This document shows positions 36,060-48,384 of a stretch of 64,000 bases of DNA, piece after piece. Numbering within the stretch: position 1 is the first letter of the stretch; each line of letters opens with the position of its first letter. The notes under the pieces were generated by a model, which saw only the letters and a program-made list of their open reading frames with translations, searched no databases and was not told where the DNA came from. The position numbers and the translations under genes were made by a program. The stretch spans positions 3,474,501 through 3,538,500 of the forward strand of contig CP136898.1 in the NCBI GenBank assembly GCA_034359265.1, in the 5' to 3' direction. The stretch is from Canna indica. Taxonomy: Eukaryota; Streptophyta; Magnoliopsida; Zingiberales; Cannaceae.

Positions 36060-37527
36060 GGCAGTTAAATTGAATTACAACCGTTATTTTTTGAAGTGGG
36101 CCCCACTTTGAGTTACGAAAAATAATAATCAAATATCGTACCTAATAAATAAATGAATTAATATATATAGGTCATTTAAATATGCTCTGCAAAAAGACAG
36201 AGTTAATATACTGGGCGAGAAAGTAAATATGGTTAGCCTAGCCGAGTCAAAATGCAATGAAAGTGGAGTGAGGCAATGTGTCCTGGAGCAATTAATGGTC
36301 GGTCTTCATATTGGTCAAGTGTGGGTCTCAAATTCCTCTTCAATCAATGCGGCAAGGACATAAGCGTGACGTGAAATGTGACACTTATGCACACTTGCTT
36401 CATGCATTTGGGGAAATTTTTCATGGACAGCCTTCATTTTTTTACTATTATTATTATTTGAATAAGTCAATTTGAGCCCTTTTAAAAAAAAATGATTGGT
36501 AGATAATATATGTTTTTTAGGATTTTCTTCGAGGAAGGTAATTTATACCAGATGCATTTTTTAAGAAGCTAAATTATTGAATTATATTATATAACTAGAG
36601 AGATAAAAAAAAGTTATGTCGAAGTAATTGAATGGCAAATATATGAAATATATATTAGAGAATTAAAAAGGAAAGAATGTTAAAAAACAATAAAGATGGA
36701 AATAATGATAATATAATATTAGTTAAATCACACTGACGGGAATCAAAAAAGAAAAAATTTATGTCATTAATGTCCACCAAATGCCCACCATTTGATTAGT
36801 GACTTTTTATTACCGACGGTGATTGATGCGAGTGGTTCAAACACTTCCTCTTGAGCAAAGGTTAGGATTCGAGCTGTACGAATGAAAAAATTTATCATTG
36901 GATTACCCAAAGAAACTTATGTTGCAATACTTTATGCATATTTCTACGTTTACGTGCATCTTATAATATAATGATTATATTATTAATCATAGGTAAATTT
37001 TAAGTTAAAAAATGACTTTTTATGATTTAAAAAATAAATTTTTTATGTCAACAAATATAATGTTTTATTATATTTGCCGAATCCGACTTAATTATTTTTT
37101 ATATAAATTGACTATATGTCTTGACTTAATTAATCAACTTATTTTACCACGTACCATAAACGTTATCCTCTATAACATTTTTAACCAGTTGTTCAAAATT
37201 ATAATGTTTTATTTAATGTTTATTTTCAATACATTGCTTATCTTTTGTATTAATTGCAACATATAATTTATACTTTTCACGTTTTAATTGTTTATTCGGA
37301 AAACTTTAACTAACATAAATTATATTATAACATAAGACAATACGTATAAATACAACAATAAATTATAATATAATTACAAATAGTATATTTGTATATAAAA
37401 AACAAAAGATTTTCTAAAGTGGGCAAATATTAATGATTCATTTGCTTTCAAAATATATCTATACAAATTTGGAATGGAAGAGGATCATTAATTTTAAAAT
37501 TAATGAATCTAGTTTAAATTATGATAA
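36060..37527. other. Upstream region of the pseudokinase gene and AT-rich spacer
   Basis: The promoter of the minus-strand receptor gene is expected in the first few hundred bases. Beyond it lies AT-rich spacer without recognised genes. Confidence 0.45.
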
Positions 37528-38092
37528 AATTATTGAATACAGTTAAAGTTTTAATTGGTATCAAATTCAATCTAAAATTTCAAATTAACATCAATTTTAT
37601 CTTATTGTCAAGTTGTTGTTAACGAAATCGATAGTTGCCGATGTAGTATCATAGTCAGTAATTAATATATTAATTTTTAATACACATATACACAAATTAG
37701 CAGCTAAAATTTAATAAAAACATATAAATTCCTAACTCAAAATTAATCTCCTATTACGTACCCGTTTAATAATATGACTTGATAATTCGCTATAATTATT
37801 GACTGAGATGTCACGCTATATTGTCAAGTCATATTAGTAAACATATAGTAGGAAAATTCAAGTGGGGTTGAATATTAGGTTAAGATTATATATATAAAAA
37901 GAGTTGACTTGTTTATATGTATATTAAAAGCAAATACTATGATGTAACGTCAACAATTAATAATTTTATTAACAACGACTTGATGATAAAATATAATTTG
38001 TATTAATTTAAAATTTCAAGTTAGATTTGATGCAAATTTAAAATTGAGTTAGATTCGTAAATTTCTTCGTACTTTGAGTTACATTCATTGAT
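37528..38092. mobile_element. Foldback element
   Basis: The left arm (about 37528-37655, with TGTCAAGTTGTTGTTAAC and GATGTAGTATCATAGT) pairs with the right arm (about 37938-38092, with ACTATGATGTAACGTC and GTTAACAACGACTTGATGA-like sequence reversed). The centre has a second inverted pair, ATATGACTTGATAA against TGTCAAGTCATAT. No coding capacity. The ends are degenerate. Confidence 0.6.
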
Positions 38093-39040
38093 TTTTCCTA
38101 TTTAAAATAAATGTATTTGTTTAATAACTCATGAACAATCCTAATTTGGGTTTGCTTACAAATCATGATACAATTTTTTAAAAAAATATTAAGCAAGTTG
38201 ATTGAGTTCAAGGAGAAGGAAGCTTGACTTAGTTATATTCGTGAACAAGCCCTTCAAAATATTAACGGGCTCGTTTAAATACTCCATTAAATATATGTAT
38301 ACTATGTTCGAACTTTGAAAACAAAACGATGAACCAAGCTCAAACAACTGAATAATCAGAACTTTATATGACACAACTTTTACAAAAATAATTGAAAAAA
38401 TTAATTAAATAGATTTTGAACGCAAAGGGCGCCTAAATGTAACACTTTCAGTAAGGAAATATTTATATTTAAGCACATATAATTGAATTGATATGTTAAT
38501 TAATTATATTCATAACTGAAATGATTTAAAATTAACTGGTATTAAATTCTTTCTAATCCATCACCCAATTTGGAAGCATGGTAAGTTACAATAAGTTGAA
38601 TTTAATTAATCAAATAATAATTCCCAAATTGACTATAAATATACAAAATATAAAGTAATTAAACTTTTCTGAGATTCCAATTAATGCGCACAAGTCTTCT
38701 CGATCAATTTTCCTTTCATCATAAATGGTTCGAAATCAATTGCAATTTTCTGTATTAATGGCTCAAATTTAATATACCATCCTCGTTAATTGGTTCACTT
38801 TAAATGATTCATTATGAATTTAACCTATTATTACTGTAGATTATTATTATTATTTTCTTTAAATATATTTGATTCTTCCCCCTTAATATATATAAATAAA
38901 TGCGTGTATAAATGACGAAGCATGAGATTAATAAATGCGTAAATAGTAAATAGGCGCTTTCGCCGTTGTTATTTCGTGCGTAGCGAACTCCTCTTTTGCG
39001 CTCTCGCTCAGAAGGCGAAGGGGAAGGCATCGTCCTTGAG
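38093..39040. other. AT-rich spacer and promoter of the downstream gene
   Basis: No gene is seen. Composition changes sharply to GC-rich near 38950, just before the coding start at 39041, as is usual at a promoter. The 5'UTR should lie there. Confidence 0.45.
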
Positions 39041-40466
39041 ATGACGGCGGAGGTGAGCACCTTGCTGGAACGGGTGGTGGAGGGGTACAAGGACGAAGGG
39101 GAGGGGAAGAAGACGGAGCTCGTCACTCGGGATTTGCTCGGCGGCTGCGCAGCCGCGGAGGTGGATCTCGAGCTCCGGGTGCCGGCCGCCTGGGAGAGTC
39201 GCGTCTCTCCTTCGGTATGTATTGCTCTTCCGTTCTCGATCATCCGGCCTTGTCTGTGTCGCCTGTTTCAGTAAATTTCCTCTCCGGTCTTCGTATTCCC
39301 TATTGTGTCTTGTCGCAATTCGCCGCGAGGAATTGTTCTCGGAATTGGTCGTTGAAGGGGAAAAGGAGTCGGCTTTTCGTTATTTTGGTTTGTCTATCTT
39401 CGAATTTTTGGGGTTGTTGATTTGGATTTTGGTTATTCGAGTCGAGGTTTTTAGGGATTCTGTTCTCTTTGACGATAAAATGAGCTCTGTAGATCGTACA
39501 ACGAAGCCATTAACATCCGATTTATCTCGTACTAAATTTGCAGTTCTAGCTCCTAGTATTCTACGCAGGTTTTTAGTTTTCTAATTATTTTGTTGTCGAT
39601 CACGCATCCGATGCATATTTAATTGTGAAAATACCTCGATTTCTGCAACGCAGATCTCGTTCTTCTTCGATCCTTTCCTGTATTCAATTCCAGATCCTCG
39701 TATCTTTATTTTAATCCTTTGTTTCTCGATAAAAGTATCTTTTTCCTTCTCAATTAAAGAATTGAATTTTAGGTTTTTTATTTGAATATCATTTTGAGTC
39801 ATTTTTCCGCCAAAAGGTTGAATTTTTTCGTCCAATTTGGCATTAATTAGGCTAAGAACATGTCGATTTCCATGGCTGTAGTCGGAGAAGGTACAAGTTC
39901 AGCATCGCAAGCTCAGTCCCGCTCCCCGCCATCTGCACGACCTCAACCTCTCGCCGCCTTCGCTCTCCGCCACGTCCCTCGGCCTCAAGCCGCCGCCACC
40001 GGCAACCTCCGCCGCCCCCGTCGCGTACCACAGCGCCTGCACCTTGGAGAAGGTCAGGTCCGCGCTCGAGCGGGAGTCGCGCCTCGTCACCAACTCCCGT
40101 CCCGCTCTCCTCCCCCGCCCGGACGTCGGCTCCCCTTCCTCCTCCCCGCCCTCCTCCACGTCGTCGTCCTTCGCCGTCGCGTCGACCACCGTCACCACCA
40201 CCACATCGTCCTCGACCAAGCGGCGGGCGGCGGACAGGCAGGAAGAGGAAGAGGAAGCCGGGGCCACGACCGGCTCCGACGCGGCAGGCGGGCGAGAGAT
40301 GGCGGTGGCCGCGTGCCCGGAGTGCCTCCTGTACGTTCTCGTCTGCAAGGTGGACCCCAGGTGTCCCAGGTGTGCGGCGCACGTGCCAGTAAGCGAGCTC
40401 AGGAAGAAGAAGCCGCGCTTTGACCTCAACTTCTCCCTCCAACCTGGTAATAATAACGATTCATAA
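39041..40466 (+). CDS. Plant-specific protein with CxxC pair and EAR motifs, possible repressor, two exons
   Basis: Exon 1 is 39041-39214 (donor TTCG|GTATGT), exon 2 is 39882-40466 (acceptor GCTGTAG); both are in phase 0 and give 252 residues. The N-terminus has TELVTRDLLGG and DLELRVPAAW. Exon 2 opens with HDLNLSPPS (about residue 77), a match to the DLNxxP/LxLxL EAR repression motif, and a second such stretch, FDLNFSL, sits near the C-terminus. Between them are a low-complexity Ser/Thr region and CPECLLYVLVCKVDPRCPRC (about 203-222), a CxxC-x12-CxxC pair that probably binds zinc and resembles the one in GL2-interacting repressors. I do not know a characterised orthologue. A role in transcriptional repression is an inference from the motifs. 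Confidence 0.75.
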
Positions 40467-42000
40467 GGGAGACCTGTAGATTGCGTTGCAGATGGAGGCA
40501 GCAGAATCAAGTTTTTGCGTTGGAGAGGAAGATGGATACAGAAAAGGGAAAAGAAGAAATCATCTCCATTTCTTTTACTCCTACTACTGTAAAAAGAATA
40601 CTAGTTCATGGTGGAAAATTTCTACTAGTGGGTTTCTTAAAACTGTATTGGTTTCCTTCTTCCAGCATTCATTTCTCTGGCAATGAAGTTTGGGAGTTCA
40701 ATTTCACTATCACAGGTGATTGCTGCAACTTTTCACACAAGTTGCGCTTAGCAGATTTGGCAATTTTCCTACTTATTGCTTTATGTCAATAATGTCATGC
40801 AGTCATGGCAGGATAGTGAACAGTAGCTGTATGTTGGCATGTGGTAATTAATTCTGCAATGAAACTACGGTTAATGACTGTGTCCTTTATTATATGTAGG
40901 TGTGTTCCAAATAACCGTTAATATTTTATTCTAAATTATTTTTTATTAAATACTATATCGTTTTTTATCAAAAAATAATCTTTATGATATTTATAAAATA
41001 AAATATTATAGTAAAAATACTATAACATTATGATATTTGTACAGTAAAATAAAATGCAACTATGCTTGTTATATTATAATTAAAAATGATATATTTTGCT
41101 CAACTCCTGCTACTTGACATTAAATTGATCAGAATGCAATTTAGTTTGGTTGTAAATTGTAACAATTATTTTATTCAGTCAAAAGGGTGGCGTCTATCTA
41201 CCGTCACCTCATCTTTAATTGCTATCTCTTTCTCTCTCATCTCACCACCATTAATGGCTTCCTTTATCGCTCTCGCCATCGAGCATTAATTAATGAGCAG
41301 TGTCCATATCGAGCATTTAATGCGATAGCAGCGGATGCTGGGCTACCTCGTCTCGCCACGTGTAGGTGCATTTAATGCGGCCTTTGTTTGGTTCCCACGC
41401 GTGAACGTACACTAAAACTGGTAGGACCTACCTGCGAGTAAATATATGTAGATAGGAGAAATAAAAAAATAATGAGAGCGGAGTCAGTCAAAAACCAGAC
41501 AAGTGGATGAAAGGAAAAAAACAAAAATAATAAAATGTGATGCTATTAAGATGAACAGTTGTCCTCCAAATTTTTAAGTTGTATTATGTGGGGAAGATTT
41601 TTTTTTGAGACCGTCACTGCTGTAAATCCATATCAAGCATAAACTCTGATATATTATTTTTAAATTTATAACGTGAAAAATATGACATTTCAAATTTATT
41701 TAACAAAATAAAATTAAATGAAATCAAACATGTGCTTTATTTTTACATTTGAATTATACTTATTTAGTTATACTGGGCCAGTTTTGAACCTGAACTGGGC
41801 CAGAAATGGGCCATGAACCTTCATTGCATCTTATATGCCTTTTAATTTATTCATTTTTCTTTTATAGATATTTAATTTATGGAGAATTAATAAATATAGC
41901 TCAAATTATAGGAGTTTTAATAAATCTATTAAGATGAACAATTGTCCTCTATTATTTCAGGTATGTCGACCGCCGCCCCTCCTCTCCTTGCGCTTTTGAT
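40467..42000. other. 3'UTR and AT-rich spacer
   Basis: The 3'UTR of the upstream gene probably reaches about 40890. Beyond it I see AT-rich sequence with short reading frames that lack support. Confidence 0.45.
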
Positions 42001-42007
42001 CCGGTCG

Positions 42008-42113
42008 AAACCCTATATTTAGGGTTTTGGTCGGTGGCCAACTGGCCACCGATCGAATCATTGTCCAATGTCGTCGGACACTGGACGCCGATGCCGGAGT
42101 CCACCGGACTCCG
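42008..42113. repeat. Cluster of four short near-perfect hairpins
   Basis: Four palindromes follow one another: AAACCCTATATTTAGGGTTT (42008-42027), a 22-base one with TCGGTGGCCA stems (42031-42052), TGTCCAATGTCGTCGGACA (42062-42080) and CGGAGTCCACCGGACTCCG (42095-42113). Stems are 5-10 bp with loops of 2-9 bases. Confidence 0.75.
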
Positions 42114-42214
42114 ACGTCAAAAATTGATTTAATTTCTAGATTTATGATTGTTTAGATTAATCTATTTAGATTAATGTTTAGAATAATATTAATTAGTCCG
42201 AAGTCGTCCTCGGT

Positions 42215-42330
42215 GGACTCGCGCCGGAATCATCCATTTCGGACTCGCGCCGAAATCGTCCACTTTGGACTCGCGCAAAAATCATCCACTTCGGACTCGC
42301 GTCGAAATTATCCACTATGGACTCGAACTG
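42215..42330 (+). repeat. 26-bp tandem repeat, about 4.4 copies
   Basis: GGACTCGCG-starting units begin at 42215, 42241, 42267, 42293 and 42319, an exact 26-bp period. The unit continues as (C)GAAAT(C)(A/G)TCCACTT with few changes. It sits upstream of the CACTA-type transposase remnant and may be a subterminal array of that or another element. Confidence 0.85.
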
Positions 42331-44780
42331 ATTCGAAACATTTAGAAAATAATCATCCATCCGACGAGTTGATAAATTTCACGTACGCATCGACGAGTCG
42401 GATATGATTTAGCAAAGTCTTAGATCCGTTCGGGGGTTGTATATATGTTCGTGTAAAAGAAGTACGTAGATAATCTTTTATACGACGTACAACCCTTGAA
42501 TTGTCCATGGTTGGACAATTTGTGAATATAATTATTTGCATTGCATATAGTTTTTTCTTTTAACTGTTAACTCATTTTAAATTTCGGCAGCATCTCTTGT
42601 TCTCCGATACGCGCCCAGATGATATGCGTATTTAGATAACTGTAGGAAGATGCTGTCGAAATTTAGAATGAACTTAGCGATTAAAAGAAATACTTAGTGC
42701 AATATGAATAACATAAATCCCGAATGGAATAGGATCATCCCACCTAAAGACATTACTTAAAGATATTGTCAACTTTTTAACAGAATATGTCGGGCAATCA
42801 AAGCTGGATGTACCGACGTCTTGATCGTGGAGCTTTAACGAATGAGTTTCGATTATGCGTAACATACTTCCTAAATTTTGCTATTCGAATCGGAAATTCA
42901 TTAGCGTCGGTGATAAAATTCGATGTCCGTGCCACAATAGCTTGAATGAATGATTTTTTGATCAAAAAACTGTCACTCTGCATCTATATAGCATATGATT
43001 TGCACCAAGATATTTTCTATAGACTTGTCACAGGGAGTCACGGGGAGTCGGAACATCGAGCAATCATGTCATTCAGACACATGGTAAATCTTCCTATGTT
43101 GGTGCTTCTTCATCAAGCCAATCTAATCCCTATAGAATTATGATACTTGATAGTCTTGAGGGTCAATTCCACCTGAATGATAATGTCGATCATCCAGTTA
43201 CTGAGACGTCAGTGCCACCAGATACTACAGGTGTTGATATCACAGAAGTACAAATTGCGGTAGAGATTGAATTACCGAATAAAGAAGCTGCAGAATTTTA
43301 CGAGATGTTGAAAGCTGCCGATGAACTTTTGTATGAGAATTGTCCTAAATACACTAGGTTTTCAGCAATGACACAACTCCTAAACATCAAGACCGATTGT
43401 AATATCAGCAGGGTTGCGTATGATCGAATTGCAAGATTGATTAATGGAATGCAGCCTACTAATAACAAGTTTGAGCCAACTTTTTATAAGACTAAAAAGT
43501 TGATGAGAAAATTAGGTCTTGTGTACGAAAAAATACACGTGTGCCAAAATAACTGTATTTTATATTATAAAGAAAATGTGTGGTTGGATAAATGTCCTGT
43601 AAGTCAACATCCTCGTTACAAGGAGAAGAAATTGGTTCGATAAAAAAATATCTCGTTTAAGGTGCTTCGGTATTTTTCACTAACACTGAGGCTTCAAAGA
43701 TTATTCATGTCGGAAAAGACGACCCCCTACATGAGTTGACATGCAAGAAGTCGTGATGATACAATAATGACTCATCCATCCGATAGTGAAGCATGAAAAC
43801 ATTTGGATACATATTATCCTTCATTTGCTATAGATACTAGAAATACCGGATTAGGATTGTGCACAGATAATTTTAATCCATTTATACATTCTGCAACTCC
43901 TTATTCAGTTTGGTCAGTGCTGCTGATAATTTATAATTTGTCACCGTCAATGTGTATGAAAGATGAATTTTTATCTTTCAATAATTATTCTGGGTCCTAA
44001 GGATCGCGCAATAGAGTCAGATGTTAACAGAGATTCATGCTATGCTACACAACATGACAGGTCATCCCGGAGCAGACATCTCTTCGGCATCATCTTATCC
44101 ATCGTCCTCGAGTCAGTCCACGTCGGTGTACACCTAAGCACTTTAGACCCCGTCATATGATCCAGACCATCCTCCATCGTCATCGTGAGATTTATTATTT
44201 ATATATATATATTGACTTTGTTACTTTGATACTATACTTTAGTTTTGTTTTATTTGGATATTGATACTTCAATTTTGCATTTGAATTTTTTTTATACGAT
44301 TGTGAATAATTATAAATATAAGTATAATTATTTTGATGTAAATCTGTGTGTATTTGTGATGTGTGAATAGATTATGTATGGGTGTGTGAGTTATGTATCA
44401 GATATGTATCAATGTATTAATGGAAATTTAGAATTTTAGAATTTTTTCGATTTCAGAACGTAGTTATCAGCAACGGCTTTCTCACGGTCGTCCATGGGAA
44501 AGCTGTTACTAAAAGTGTATCGTAAGCCATTGCTGATGACCTACAGCAATGGCGTAGCAACGGTCTTTCACTAACGGCCGCTCGGGCCGTTGCTAATAAT
44601 GTTATTAGCAATGGCCCCGGGTCCGTGGTAAAATCGTTGCAGATAATATTATTAGCAACGGCCTGAGCATTCGTTGCTGATTCGTTGCTAAGTTATCAAC
44701 AGTGTCTGTTTCCGCCACGGCTCCGTTGCAACGGACGGAGCCATTGCACACCGTTGCTGATGCCCATTATTCCAGTAGTG
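42331..44780 (+). mobile_element. Decayed CACTA (En/Spm) transposon, right end intact
   Basis: The right end ...TTATTCCAGTAGTG at 44780 is the reversed CACTACTGGAATAA terminus of CACTA elements. The 330 bp before it hold many copies of AGCAACGGC and CCGTTGCT in both directions, the usual subterminal array. The interior keeps pieces of the TNP2 transposase (43140-43643 and 43803-44000). I could not find a matching left end beginning CACTACTGG, so the left limit is approximate and the element may be truncated or rearranged. Confidence 0.8.
43140..44000 (+). pseudogene. CACTA transposase (TNP2-like) fragments
   Basis: The frame at 43140-43643 contains NCPKYTRFSAMTQLLNIK, KLGLVYEKIHVCQNNCILYY and LDKCPVSQHPRYK, the N-terminal zinc-binding part of the TNP2 family, though the usual CxxC of the second pair reads CPVS, a loss of one cysteine. 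A second frame at 43803-44000 has YPSFAIDTRNTGLGLCTDNF and SPSMCMKDEF from further on. The junction is broken by stops and by deletion, and the catalytic core that should follow is missing. Confidence 0.88.
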
Positions 44781-45483
44781 AAAGCTCGATTAATGTTCAA
44801 CTCAGTTGTGCATCTAACCATTTTCCAAAAGCATAACTTAAGTGCATGTGCGCCCATTGTGTTTCTATAGTTCGGACTTAATTTGTAACAAATTAAAATG
44901 TAAACTAGATTTGCTAAAGTCTCTATAGTTTGTGATAGCTAGATTTATTAAATTTTATTTTTCATATATAATAACCGTATATGTTCTGGTGTGAGCTATA
45001 ACAAAAATAAAAATAAAAATTATTATTCTTGATGCTTAATGAGCTGTCAGGTTAGTAACAAATAATTTCATTAACGAGTATCCGACGACGGATTATAATT
45101 ATGATCAATTCTATAGTTCGAGCTAGATTTGTGGTAAATTAAAATGCGAGTAGATTTTTCTTCTTCTTAATTTATTGATGTATGTTAATTATATTGGCAA
45201 ATAAAATATAATATTAATTTATTCGTGCATGATCATTCGACACATTAATTACAAGAACAATATATAATATATGATGAAATCCAACTGTTTCCACTTGAAC
45301 CTGGCTCGGATGATATACATCCTTTTATTTAGATTATTCAGCTACGCGTAGATACTACAAAGCTTCTGCCCCAAAAGCTTTCCGCAATATATTTAGAGAG
45401 GGCACAGTCTCGATCAACTCTCAACCTCATCCAGCTAGAAAGTCTTTGGAGCAGCACTTAATTTGCATTGTACGTACGTAGAC
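44781..45483. other. AT-rich spacer
   Basis: No gene is seen. The right part should hold the 3'UTR of the minus-strand GARP gene. Confidence 0.45.
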
Positions 45484-46539
45484 CTACGAGACGGGCCGAG
45501 GAGAACAGCCGGGCGAAGAGATTGTCAACTCTAAATTGAGGTTCTTACAGCTGGTGGAGCCAACTCTCTCCTCTTCATCTCCTAATTGCAATATTAATGG
45601 TGCAGCTGATAATGATCCCCACCAGTAGTACCTGCTCTCTTCTCGCAAGCCCCTCTTCATCTGGTGAGCAAAAGATGACAGCGTCAGCTCGCAGTCGGTC
45701 CGATCCGCCAGCTGCTGCCTGCCGCCTGCATGCACGTTGTTCATCATCACTGACGATTCTGATCCAGGGTTTGAAACGGAGATCGCGTTGCCGTTTGCCG
45801 ACGCCCAGACTCTCAGCATCTCCTCGAACGACGGTCTGGATGCGGTGCAATGATTAATTAGTTCAACCTGATGACTTCACGTGCTATTATTATATATGAT
45901 CAGCATCAACAACACTATATATATACGCACACTGGAAGTGAGCAGTGAGGGAGAAGACGAGTAGTGCAAGCCAATAGTTTGCCGCCACGTCGCACTAATT
46001 CGCGTCTGTTCCTTAGGTCGTTTGCCGGACGATCGATGTTTCCGCTCCGATACATCTGCCACCACAAAGCATGCACTTGTTATTATTTCTAATTAATTAT
46101 ATGATCAGAAACTCCAGATTATATAGATGGAGTAAATTGAACTGCAGATATTAGATATTATTTCAAATCCAAAGGCTTTTAATTGAAGGATAAATTAATA
46201 CCTGGAGATGGCTTTTAATATGAGATATGCTTATCCCTTTTACACCCATTATCTGCAAAATTCGCTTTGGCGTTGCTCCTGCGCAGGTATATTTATATGC
46301 AAATTAAATCATCAGAATTAATTATCTATATATATCTGCTGTATGAGCTGAAGAAATCATACAATTCTAAGCAACCAAAACAGTAATCTTCTTCTATATA
46401 TGTATATATACTTACTAGTTTGTCCTCCGAGGAGATGGATTGCCTGAACGAAGCAGTGATGAAGCTCCTCCGTCCATCGCATGCGCGGAGCATCGGATCT
46501 GTTGTACTGCCTCACCCTTCGTCTTCCCAAGCACCTCAT
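45484..46539 (-). CDS. GARP/MYB-like (SHAQKYF-class) transcription factor, four exons
   Basis: Exons on the minus strand: 46539-46416, 46278-46202, 46055 to about 45927 (or 45933), and about 45867-45484. Exons 1-3 join in frame to APRMRWTEELHHCF + VQAIHLLGGQTRATPKRI + LQIMGVKGISISHIKSHLQM, a complete single-repeat GARP DNA-binding domain as in the At2g38300/At2g40260 group. The long tail ends with DCELTLSS and KNLNLELTISSP; the latter is an EAR-like LxLxL repression motif, so it may repress its targets. The last intron would be only about 60 bases, short for a plant, and is the weakest part of the model; exon 3 could also read through to a nearby stop. The start is taken at the ATG directly before the domain, which leaves an unusually short N-terminus. 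Confidence 0.75.
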
Positions 46540-48384
46540 CTTTAATTATTTGAATTTAATTAGTTTTCCTAGCTTGGGGAATCAATGAATATCTTAATAC
46601 TAGCCAACAAAAGGAACCTTTTGCGAGGTAGGCGTATATATGTAGAGGAGAAGAGCTGATGAGTAGATAATTGATGATCGATCAGTCACATTCTACAAAA
46701 GGTTGAAGTCAGGCAGGCAGGCAGGCATATATGTGGGTGGAGAAAATTAGGACATGCGTGTGATTTCTTCTTCAACGTAGAAAGTATGAGCTTGGATTAA
46801 TTGGTCTTAGCTTTCTGTGATGACTTTACGAAATTAAACTGTCCATCTTTGAATTTTTCCTCCTAATTAACACATGTCCAATTCTCACGTATGTGTTGTA
46901 ATTATATTTATACCCCAATGGTATATTTGCTTTAATTTATTGAATATGATAAAATAAAATTAAATAATAAATTAAAAAAAAAATGAATATGAATTTTTTA
47001 AATTCGATGTATATCGTATATCATATTAATTTTATATTAATTTAATTTAATTTTTTTTCTAATCAATGCATTAAATACATAATGAATTCAAAATTATATC
47101 TTATAATATCTCTTTTGATCCAGCAAAACAAGCGCCGATAGTTTAAATATAAGTGGCTATTATCATTGCCAATTAAAACAAGACTTAATTGAAGATTGAA
47201 CTTTTATGATGGAAAAAAAAAATCTTTTTTTTATAAGGAAGCTTCTTTGAGTGTTACTGTAAAAGGTTATTACTTTGTATTTCTCGCTAATTGGAATGGG
47301 ATATTTTGTGATCGGGTAAATGGATTTTTTTTCGTACAACGTACGATAAAGATTTGTGTCTCCATCATGCTTGTTTTGTTTTCTTGTTTGGAATCTCAAC
47401 AAATTGGGATGTATGTTGTGGCTGAAATTAAACCCTCGTGGGAGTAGAATTTTGAAAAAGAGCAAAAAGAATGCAAATCCGGAAATCAACTTGGCAACAT
47501 TTTCTACCACTATCTCCATCAAGAATATATGCCACAAATTATCATCCATTGAAAATCAAATTCATCAAATTCATTCATACTTGTATGTAGACTTAAATTA
47601 GCTAGGAATTATTTCAAATTAAGATGTCTATATATTACATTGACCGCAAAAAACAAAGAAAAAAATGACGTCAAAATATGTTTGATTGAGGAATTCCAAC
47701 GTTTCTAAATACGACTAAATAGGAGTTAGAATAAATGGAAAAATAATATTGATATACTGGCGCCTCGTATAGGTGTACGTTGTCGTGTTGGCATCTGATA
47801 CGAACTTATGATGCAAGTGTGGACATCATATAAGGATAATATTGAAAAAATGTCACGATGAATAAATGAAAAATACTATTTATTTGGTTGAGATGAAAAA
47901 TAATATTTTTCATCCACGATGAACATTATTTCTTATCTAATTATTATGATTTATCTATTCCTTATCAAAATATTGTGATAAAAAAATGATGATAGAAAAT
48001 ATAATTTTGTTCATTAATAATTTGTCCAATCAAATATTTCCTAAATCCCTAGCTAGGACCATATATTAGTTATAATCAAAAATATATTTGTAACCACTAT
48101 TTTAGCCGAAGCATTTTGGCATGTGATTCATATAAAGAATCTGAATTTTTTTAAAAATAGAATCCGGAAATGGTTAATTAATGCTGATGGAAAAAATAAT
48201 GTTATGATCATATGTCTTATTTTGGGGAATTAAAGGTGACATGAATTAACTCCTTTTTGGTTTTTATTTTCAATGTCGTATGAAGTTGGTTGCCGACTTG
48301 TTGACTTTTTTGTTTAATTGGCTTGCCGTATCCAAAACAACTCCACTTCCCAATCGCTTGGAGGAGAGTAGGAGACCAATGCAA
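46540..48384. other. Upstream region of the GARP gene and AT-rich spacer
   Basis: The first several hundred bases should include the promoter of the minus-strand GARP gene. A GCAG tetranucleotide run (AGGCAGGCAGGCAGGCA) lies near 46710. Reading frames near 47160-47600 have no recognisable product. Confidence 0.4.

Noticed and set aside
39852..40510. Long minus-strand frames opposite exon 2 of the CxxC protein
   Set aside because: Shadows of a GC-rich real exon; the plus frame has conserved motifs and clean splicing.
41409..41630. Possible left ends of the CACTA element (CACTAAAACTGG at about 41409, CACTGCTGTAAAT at about 41615)
   Set aside because: Neither matches the right terminus CACTACTGGAATA well, and the flanking bases do not give a 3-bp duplication with aaa.
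47160..47601. Overlapping frames of 80-128 codons on both strands
   Set aside because: Rich in Phe, Lys and Ile as expected from AT-rich DNA; no domain and no splice structure.
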